This document shows, in pieces, positions 7,169 to 10,800 of a stretch of DNA of 10,800 bases (the stretch's first letter is position 1; each line of letters starts with the position of its first letter). This DNA comes from Chitinophagales bacterium. Its GTDB lineage: Bacteria; Bacteroidota; Bacteroidia; Chitinophagales; UBA2359. A program made the translations under genes and the position numbers. Location: positions 1-10,800 of the forward strand of contig JAHDDN010000163.1 of NCBI GenBank assembly GCA_020629335.1, given 5' to 3'. The notes under the pieces are model-generated. The model was not told the origin of the DNA and made no database searches. It worked only from the letters and a program-made list of their open reading frames with translations.

Positions 7169-8371
7169 TTACTCCGTCAACATTTTATCTAATAGCGCCT
7201 GTGTGCCAGTATAGTCTTTTTTACTGTACTTAGCTATCGTAATAGCCTTTTCTGCTATCAATATCGCCTCTTCTGTCTTACCATTCTTATACAATAAGTG
7301 CGCATAAGTATCATTATTAAAGAATTGGCTATTAATTTCTACTGACTGACGTGCCCACTCTTCTGCCTTCTTCAAATAGCTCTTCTTTGTAACATTTTCA
7401 TAAAATGCCCAAGCAGTATTATTCAAATAAGACACATCATTTGTCTCATACTTGTCTAAATAGCTCGTCGCTGCTTTTGCATAATTCTTCCAATCTTTCA
7501 CGCCTTGATAATAGGCAATATTGACCTGAGCTGCTTTTTGTACCCCCTTATCAGGATCAGCATCTTTAAGCGCCACATTAATTTTTTTCAATAGAGCCTG
7601 ATCAGACTTCTGTATAGACTTTTGCAATGCCTTAAATGCTGACTGCTGTATCTTACCATTCACCTTAGCCTCAGAATACTGCTCAATAAACTTCCCCTTA
7701 TCCTTCATCAAAATATCAAAGGAACGAGATTCTATGTTATCCGCAAAATTAAAGATCAATTCCAAGTTTTCAGGGGAAGTCAAATCTTCAGGCGCTTGAG
7801 TATCCAAATACTCATTAAACACCTCTTCTCCCTTAGACGAACCAGACATTTGTAAGTTGTTGGCATACTCATACAAAAACTCAGGACTTCTCTCTCCATC
7901 CTCATAACGAGCCTTTAATTCACTCACTTGCTCCATATCCAACAATCCCTTACGAGCCTCTGCTAAGAATTTATCTGGCTTTTTATAGCCCTTAATTCGG
8001 TGCGTTTCCTCTCCACTTGGATTAAAGAAAATCATAGTCGGATAAGCATTCACTCCCCATTCAGAGCGCATCGTCGGCCCCTCTCCTTTCTCCATATCCA
8101 ACTTAAAATTGATAAAACGATCATTGAAAAAATCTCCCACATCTGCATCTGGGAATACTTCTCTGGCCATTTTCTTACACGGACCACACCAAGTAGTATA
8201 GCAATCCACAAAGATAAATTTATCTTGAAGAGACGCTTCATCTAACACCTCCTGCCAAGTCCCCTCAAAAAACACCATCCCTTTATCCTGCGCTTTCAAA
8301 TCTAAACCACTGAAAACCACAGTAATCAACAAGCAAAGCAACAGTTTATTAGTTGACAAAAACATTTTCAT
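7169..8371 (-). CDS. Exported thioredoxin-fold protein with helical C-terminal domain
   Basis: The 400-residue protein starts with a signal peptide (basic MKMFLSTNK, a hydrophobic core, and likely cleavage after the AQ at 27-28). A thioredoxin domain follows at about residues 33-145. It has the active site WCGPCKK (61-67), a further Cys at 57 and the cis-proline loop AYPTM (about 109-113). The mix is that of thioredoxin_7/DUF255-like periplasmic thioredoxins of Bacteroidota. The rest (about 150-400) is all-helical with TPR-like repeats, clearest at about 320-395. It should act in the periplasm, as a reductant or disulfide exchanger whose partner is chosen by the helical domain; the direction of the reaction is not evident. 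It is a single-gene unit: a hairpin terminator lies after it, and a 431-bp gap with repeats separates it from murI. The ATG at 8369-8371 is used; the in-frame ATG two codons later is an alternative. Confidence 0.88.
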   Translation of the reverse strand: MKMFLSTNKLLLCLLITVVFSGLDLKAQDKGMVFFEGTWQEVLDEASLQDKFIFVDCYTTWCGPCKKMAREVFPDADVGDFFNDRFINFKLDMEKGEGPTMRSEWGVNAYPTMIFFNPSGEETHRIKGYKKPDKFLAEARKGLLDMEQVSELKARYEDGERSPEFLYEYANNLQMSGSSKGEEVFNEYLDTQAPEDLTSPENLELIFNFADNIESRSFDILMKDKGKFIEQYSEAKVNGKIQQSAFKALQKSIQKSDQALLKKINVALKDADPDKGVQKAAQVNIAYYQGVKDWKNYAKAATSYLDKYETNDVSYLNNTAWAFYENVTKKSYLKKAEEWARQSVEINSQFFNNDTYAHLLYKNGKTEEAILIAEKAITIAKYSKKDYTGTQALLDKMLTE

Positions 8372-8447
8372 AATTATTTTTAATTTTTTGACAATTTACG
8401 AAATTTTAACGTTAAGTGCCTCCCTATGGTTTGACTCTTAACTTTTT

Positions 8448-8672
8448 TTGGGGCTTCCCCGATTTATTTTTTGGCCAGCGGGCGGACAAATAGGTCCGCC
8501 CCTACATGGCCTGGCCAAAAAATAAATCGGGTCGGGCTGTCCGCTATTATGTGGCTATGCGTCAGCTACTACGCTAAGGTGTACTTGTCTGCCTTTCAGG
8601 CCAGCCTGCGTCCACCTAAGCTCCGTAAGCAGCCACATGGCCGCCACATACCGCTACCATCCCTAAGCCAAT
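8448..8672 (+). repeat. Interspersed structured repeat, copy B
   Basis: Second copy of the element found at 3408-3640, here on the plus strand and thus antisense to the flanking minus-strand genes. It opens with TTGGGGCTTCCC and closes with ACCATCCCTAAGCCAAT. The GGTCGGGCTGTCCGCT block (8530-8561) and the final block (8647-8672) match copy A at 31/32 and 26/26 bases. The ends can pair (GGCTT with AAGCC). TATGTGGC at 8548-8555 pairs with GCCACATA at 8643-8650, or alternatively ATGTGGCT (8549-8556) pairs with AGCCACAT (8631-8638). The variable stem is far longer than in copy A (see 8458-8531). An open frame running through the element resembles one through copy A only because of the shared DNA. 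Confidence 0.85.
8458..8531. repeat. 20-bp perfect inverted repeat enclosing a GC-rich hairpin
   Basis: The arms 8458-8477 and 8512-8531 are complementary at all 20 positions (CCCGATTTA... and ...TAAATCGGG, with a TTTTTTGGCCA/TGGCCAAAAAA core). The 34-base interior holds a second hairpin: GGGCGGAC (8480-8487) and GTCCGCCC (8494-8501) around AAATAG. The interior is GC-rich whereas the outer arms are largely A/T, so the hairpin looks like a separate repeat unit nested in the variable stem of copy B. Confidence 0.9.
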
Positions 8673-8674
8673 TC

Positions 8675-8806
8675 TTAACCGATTAACGTATTAACTGAAA
8701 AACTGATTAACCGATTTTTATTCCTATATAGATAATCAAAACTCTCATTTAGAGATTAGAAGACAATAGATTAAGCAGTTATTCAGTTATTCCGTTTACC
8801 AGTTAA
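8675..8806. repeat. Long imperfect inverted repeat at the 3' end of murI
   Basis: 8675-8712 and 8769-8806 are complementary at 30 of 38 positions; three of the mismatches become G-U wobbles in minus-strand RNA. The 56-base loop contains a small CTCT/AGAG hairpin. Both arms consist of degenerate AACTG/TTAAC-type units, such as the direct repeat TTAACCGATT at 8676-8685 and 8707-8716. The right arm includes the murI stop codon (8803-8805). There is no T run after the stem, so it is not a standard terminator. It could protect or end the murI transcript. Confidence 0.7.
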
Positions 8807-9636
8807 CTACTCAATTCTTCCCAAAACGGACGAAACGCTACCTTTACCCGCTGTCCAAAAAACAGGCTCGACACCCGTTCAAAAGACTCGGTTGTGGCAT
8901 CAGATACATAAAAGCGATGCGCTGCCTCCCTTTTACTACCCTGATTGAGTAAATTTCTTTTTTCTAGTATTTCTTGCACTTTCCATGCCACCAAATCGGT
9001 AGAATCATAAATATCTATCTGATGACCATAAAATTCAGAAATAGCATGCTTAATAATGGGATAATGCGTACAAGCCAAAATCAGACTATCAATTCTACGC
9101 ATTTCCTGACTGGAAAAATAATGGGCTACTACCGCCTTTAGTATAGCAGGATCTTCATGTAAGCCCTCTTCAATAATAGAGGCTAAAGACCTTGCTGCTA
9201 CAGTATGAATTTTCAAGTCGGGGCGTTGGGCTTTCAATTTTTTCACATAAACGCCCTTCTTAGTGGTGGTAGGAGTGGCAATAATGCCTACTGATTTAGC
9301 CTCACTTTGGGCTACCGTTTCCACGATAGGTTCAATCACATCTACTAGCTCGATTCGATCTCCTAATTGGGCTTTTAGGCTATCATAAGCTACCGAGGAA
9401 GCCGTATTACAGGCAATCACTAGCATCTTACAGCCTCTCGCAATCAAAAAATCAGCAATATGCCTACAGTAATAGCTTATCACCTCATCTGATTTATCTC
9501 CATAAGGCAAATGAGCAGTGTCTCCAAAATAGACCATTGCCTCCTTGGGCAGGTACTTTTGAATACCACTTGCTACGGTAAGTCCGCCTACTCCTGAGTC
9601 AAATATGCCTATTGGCTGATCTTTACTTAGCTTCAC
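8803..9636 (-). CDS. murI: Glutamate racemase MurI
   Basis: The 277-residue cytoplasmic enzyme interconverts L- and D-glutamate without a cofactor, supplying D-glutamate for peptidoglycan. Both catalytic cysteines are present in their motifs, ACNTAS (Cys76) and ACTHYP (Cys189). The N-terminal substrate loop PIGIFDSGVGGLTV (8-21) and the LPYG motif (43-46) are also intact. Length is normal. The start is a GTG at 9634-9636: an in-frame TAA lies four codons upstream and no ATG gives the expected N-terminus. No Shine-Dalgarno sequence is seen. It lies downstream of two ompH/skp-like genes, a gene order known from other Bacteroidota. The 167-bp leader, however, holds two large hairpins, one terminator-like, so it may have its own promoter or be attenuated from the ompH transcript. 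Confidence 0.96.
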   Translation of the reverse strand: MKLSKDQPIGIFDSGVGGLTVASGIQKYLPKEAMVYFGDTAHLPYGDKSDEVISYYCRHIADFLIARGCKMLVIACNTASSVAYDSLKAQLGDRIELVDVIEPIVETVAQSEAKSVGIIATPTTTKKGVYVKKLKAQRPDLKIHTVAARSLASIIEEGLHEDPAILKAVVAHYFSSQEMRRIDSLILACTHYPIIKHAISEFYGHQIDIYDSTDLVAWKVQEILEKRNLLNQGSKREAAHRFYVSDATTESFERVSSLFFGQRVKVAFRPFWEELSS

Positions 9637-9656
9637 TGATATGATTTATGCCAATG

Positions 9657-9706
9657 AACTCGTTTAGAGTTTTTTTCTGCTGATTTAGAAAAACTTTAAA
9701 TGAGTT
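9657..9706. repeat. Inverted repeat in the murI leader
   Basis: AACTCGTTTAGAGTTTTT (9657-9674) and AAAAACTTTAAATGAGTT (9689-9706) are complementary at 16 of 18 positions. The two exceptions are G-U pairs in plus-strand RNA and A-C mismatches in minus-strand RNA. It lies 20 bp upstream of the murI GTG. There is no T tract on the minus-strand 3' side, so it is not an ordinary terminator for ompH. Confidence 0.65.
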
Positions 9707-9713
9707 TAATAAA

Positions 9714-9783
9714 AAAGCGGTTAGCAGATATCTAAAAAGGAAGAAAAAATCATTCCTAATTTTAGTCATCTACTAGCCGCTTT
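9714..9783 (-). terminator. Terminator-like hairpin downstream of the ompH pair
   Basis: AAAGCGGTTAGCAGAT (9714-9729) and ATCTACTAGCCGCTTT (9768-9783) match at 14 of 16 positions. The 38-base loop carries an inner AGGAA/TTCCT stem. Reading on the minus strand the stem ends in CCGCTTTTTTATT, giving a T run at the right place for a Rho-independent terminator of the ompH genes, 20 bp after the stop at 9804. The long loop makes it less typical, so partial read-through into murI is possible. Confidence 0.6.
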
Positions 9784-9803
9784 AGATAAATTCTTGGCTA
9801 GGA

Positions 9804-10322
9804 TTATAATCCTAACTTTTGTTTCACTTGTTCTATTACATTTTCAGATGTTTCTGCAAAAAGTAGCATACCACCTGGACTCGTATCAAATACATAAGCA
9901 AAACCGCCATCTACGGCTACCGCATCAATGGCATCTTTTGCTTTCTGAAGAATAGGCTTGAGTAATTCTTCCTGTTTTTGAGCTAATTTTTCCTGAGAAC
10001 TCATTTGAATTTGTCCTAATTCTTGCTCTAATTGTTGCAACTCCGCCATCAGGGTTTGTTCTTGTTGAGGAGTCATCGTACCATTATCACGCTTAGTGAG
10101 AAAGTCCTGAAATTTTGCCTGATAAGACTCTGTTTTCTGTTGAAAATCAGCCTCTAACTGCTTAGCGTAAGTTTCCATTGAAGCCTCTGCACTTTTAGTC
10201 TCTGGCATCAGCTGTAATAACTCAGAAGAGTTAAGGTGTCCAAACTTGGCTCCTTGCCCCATAGCTTCTATCCCTACTAGAAACAGAATGCTGAGAAGGG
10301 CTATTTTAAGAATATTATTCAT
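9804..10322 (-). CDS. Skp/OmpH family periplasmic chaperone (second copy)
   Basis: The 172-residue protein has a signal peptide (MNNILK, a hydrophobic core, and likely cleavage after AMGQ at about 20-23). The mature N-terminus is KFGHLNSSELLQLMPE. A long Gln/Glu-rich coiled coil (about 42-125) forms the tentacle of the Skp/OmpH fold. The C-terminal strand region has AVDGGFAYVFDTS, the usual OmpH ending. Skp holds unfolded outer-membrane proteins in the periplasm on their way to BamA. It lies 11 bp downstream of a paralogue, so the two are surely co-transcribed. No Shine-Dalgarno sequence is seen and the ATG is at 10320-10322. In other Bacteroidota such pairs follow bamA/omp85, which would lie beyond the right edge. 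It is not catalytic, and whether the two copies differ in clients is unknown. Confidence 0.92.
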   Translation of the reverse strand: MNNILKIALLSILFLVGIEAMGQGAKFGHLNSSELLQLMPETKSAEASMETYAKQLEADFQQKTESYQAKFQDFLTKRDNGTMTPQQEQTLMAELQQLEQELGQIQMSSQEKLAQKQEELLKPILQKAKDAIDAVAVDGGFAYVFDTSPGGMLLFAETSENVIEQVKQKLGL

Positions 10323-10333
10323 TTATATTATTT

Positions 10334-10800
10334 TTAGAATCCTAACTTAGCTCTTACTTGGTCTGTAACATCGTCGCCAGGTTGAGCATAAAGAATAACA
10401 TTCATACTAGTGTCAAAAATATAAGTATATCCACCTTCAGCAGCTACTGAATTGATTGCATCTTGTGCTTGTTGAAGGATAGGGCCATAGACTGCTTCTC
10501 TTTTCTGAAGAATCTTTTGTTGAGCCTCTGCTTCAAACTGTTGCACTTCTACTTGCTTCTGTTGGAAATACTGTTCTTTTTCCTGAATTTGGTTAGGAGT
10601 TAATAAACCAGCTTGAATCTGTTGTTGAATGTCTCTGTATTCTGTCTCAAAATTACCTAATAATTGTTGGTACTGATTATCCAATTGAACAGAGAAAGTT
10701 TCGAGTTCTTTGTCTGCCGATTTGGAGGCAGGCATCAAACTCAATAATTCGGTAGAATTAAGATGACCGAATTTTTGGGCAAATAAGTTGCTAGTCATAA
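10334..10800 (-). CDS. Skp/OmpH family periplasmic chaperone (first copy), 5' partial
   Basis: About 154 residues are visible. The frame starts inside a signal peptide: the methionine at 10798 is followed by TSNLFAQ, which looks like the end of a signal sequence with cleavage after AQ. The true start therefore lies past the window edge. The mature part begins KFGHLNSTELLSLMP, nearly the same as the downstream copy. A Gln/Glu-rich coiled coil (about 30-105) follows, then AAEGGYTYIFDTS and an ending VRAKLGF that parallels VKQKLGL in the paralogue. The family and role are as for the neighbouring copy, a periplasmic holdase for outer-membrane proteins. The coiled-coil regions have diverged much more than the two ends, which suggests an old tandem duplication rather than a recent one. 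Confidence 0.9.
   Translation of the reverse strand, partial: MTSNLFAQKFGHLNSTELLSLMPASKSADKELETFSVQLDNQYQQLLGNFETEYRDIQQQIQAGLLTPNQIQEKEQYFQQKQVEVQQFEAEAQQKILQKREAVYGPILQQAQDAINSVAAEGGYTYIFDTSMNVILYAQPGDDVTDQVRAKLGF

Noticed and set aside
8000..8245. Open frames on both strands inside the thioredoxin gene (also 8050-8241 on the minus strand).
   Set aside because: They overlap the well-supported WCGPC-containing thioredoxin domain and show no plausible protein features.
8471..8686. Plus-strand open frame of 71 codons between the thioredoxin gene and murI.
   Set aside because: It covers the inverted repeat and conserved blocks of copy B, and similarity to the frame in copy A is explained by DNA-level repeat homology.
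8672..8806. Repeated AACTG/TTAAC words suggestive of a CRISPR array or iteron origin.
   Set aside because: Units are short, degenerate and irregularly spaced, with no constant repeat-spacer pattern and no replication or cas gene nearby; a long imperfect inverted repeat explains them better.

Overview
The window looks like a chromosomal segment of a low-to-medium GC member of the Bacteroidota, probably from the gliding, Saprospira/Aureispira-like part of the phylum. The phylum call rests on a gldA-gldF-gldG cluster, on the ompH-ompH-murI order (known from other Bacteroidota next to the bamA/omp85 outer-membrane assembly gene), on the near absence of Shine-Dalgarno sequences before the starts, and on a TAnnTTTG-type -7 box upstream of gldA. 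The family-level placement is a guess from gene content.

Layout from left to right. (1) 3-1181, plus strand: an AT-rich, 5'-truncated gene for a helical-repeat protein I cannot name. It converges on a minus-strand MarR-type regulator gene through a shared terminator. (2) 1216-2305, minus strand: the MarR regulator and, upstream of it, a DUF1761 four-helix membrane protein. A MarR-operator-like palindrome lies in the gap between them. (3) 2373-7065, minus strand: gldA, gldF, gldG, then a DUF4340 protein, read in that order. This is an ABC-2 type transporter with its auxiliary GldG subunit and a membrane-anchored partner. (4) 7169-8371, minus strand: an exported thioredoxin-fold protein with a WCGPC active site and a helical C-terminal region. 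(5) 8803-10800, minus strand: glutamate racemase (murI) preceded by two tandem Skp/OmpH-type periplasmic chaperones, the first of them cut by the window edge.

The genes are mostly envelope functions: outer-membrane protein chaperoning, D-glutamate supply for peptidoglycan, periplasmic thiol chemistry and the Gld ABC transporter. Nearly everything is on the minus strand. Within the gld cluster, gldA and gldF overlap by 8 bp and gldF to gldG are 14 bp apart.

The most unusual content is non-coding. A structured interspersed element of about 225-235 bp occurs twice: on the minus strand between DUF4340 and gldG (3408-3640), and on the plus strand between the thioredoxin gene and murI (8448-8672). 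Its two end blocks and part of its middle are conserved. One internal stem differs completely in sequence between the copies yet is perfectly complementary in both. In the second copy this stem is a 20-bp perfect inverted repeat enclosing a further GC-rich hairpin. murI is also flanked by long imperfect inverted repeats, one of which includes its stop codon. I see no defence system, CRISPR array, tRNA, rRNA, transposase or prophage gene. The repeat family is the best candidate for something under-described.
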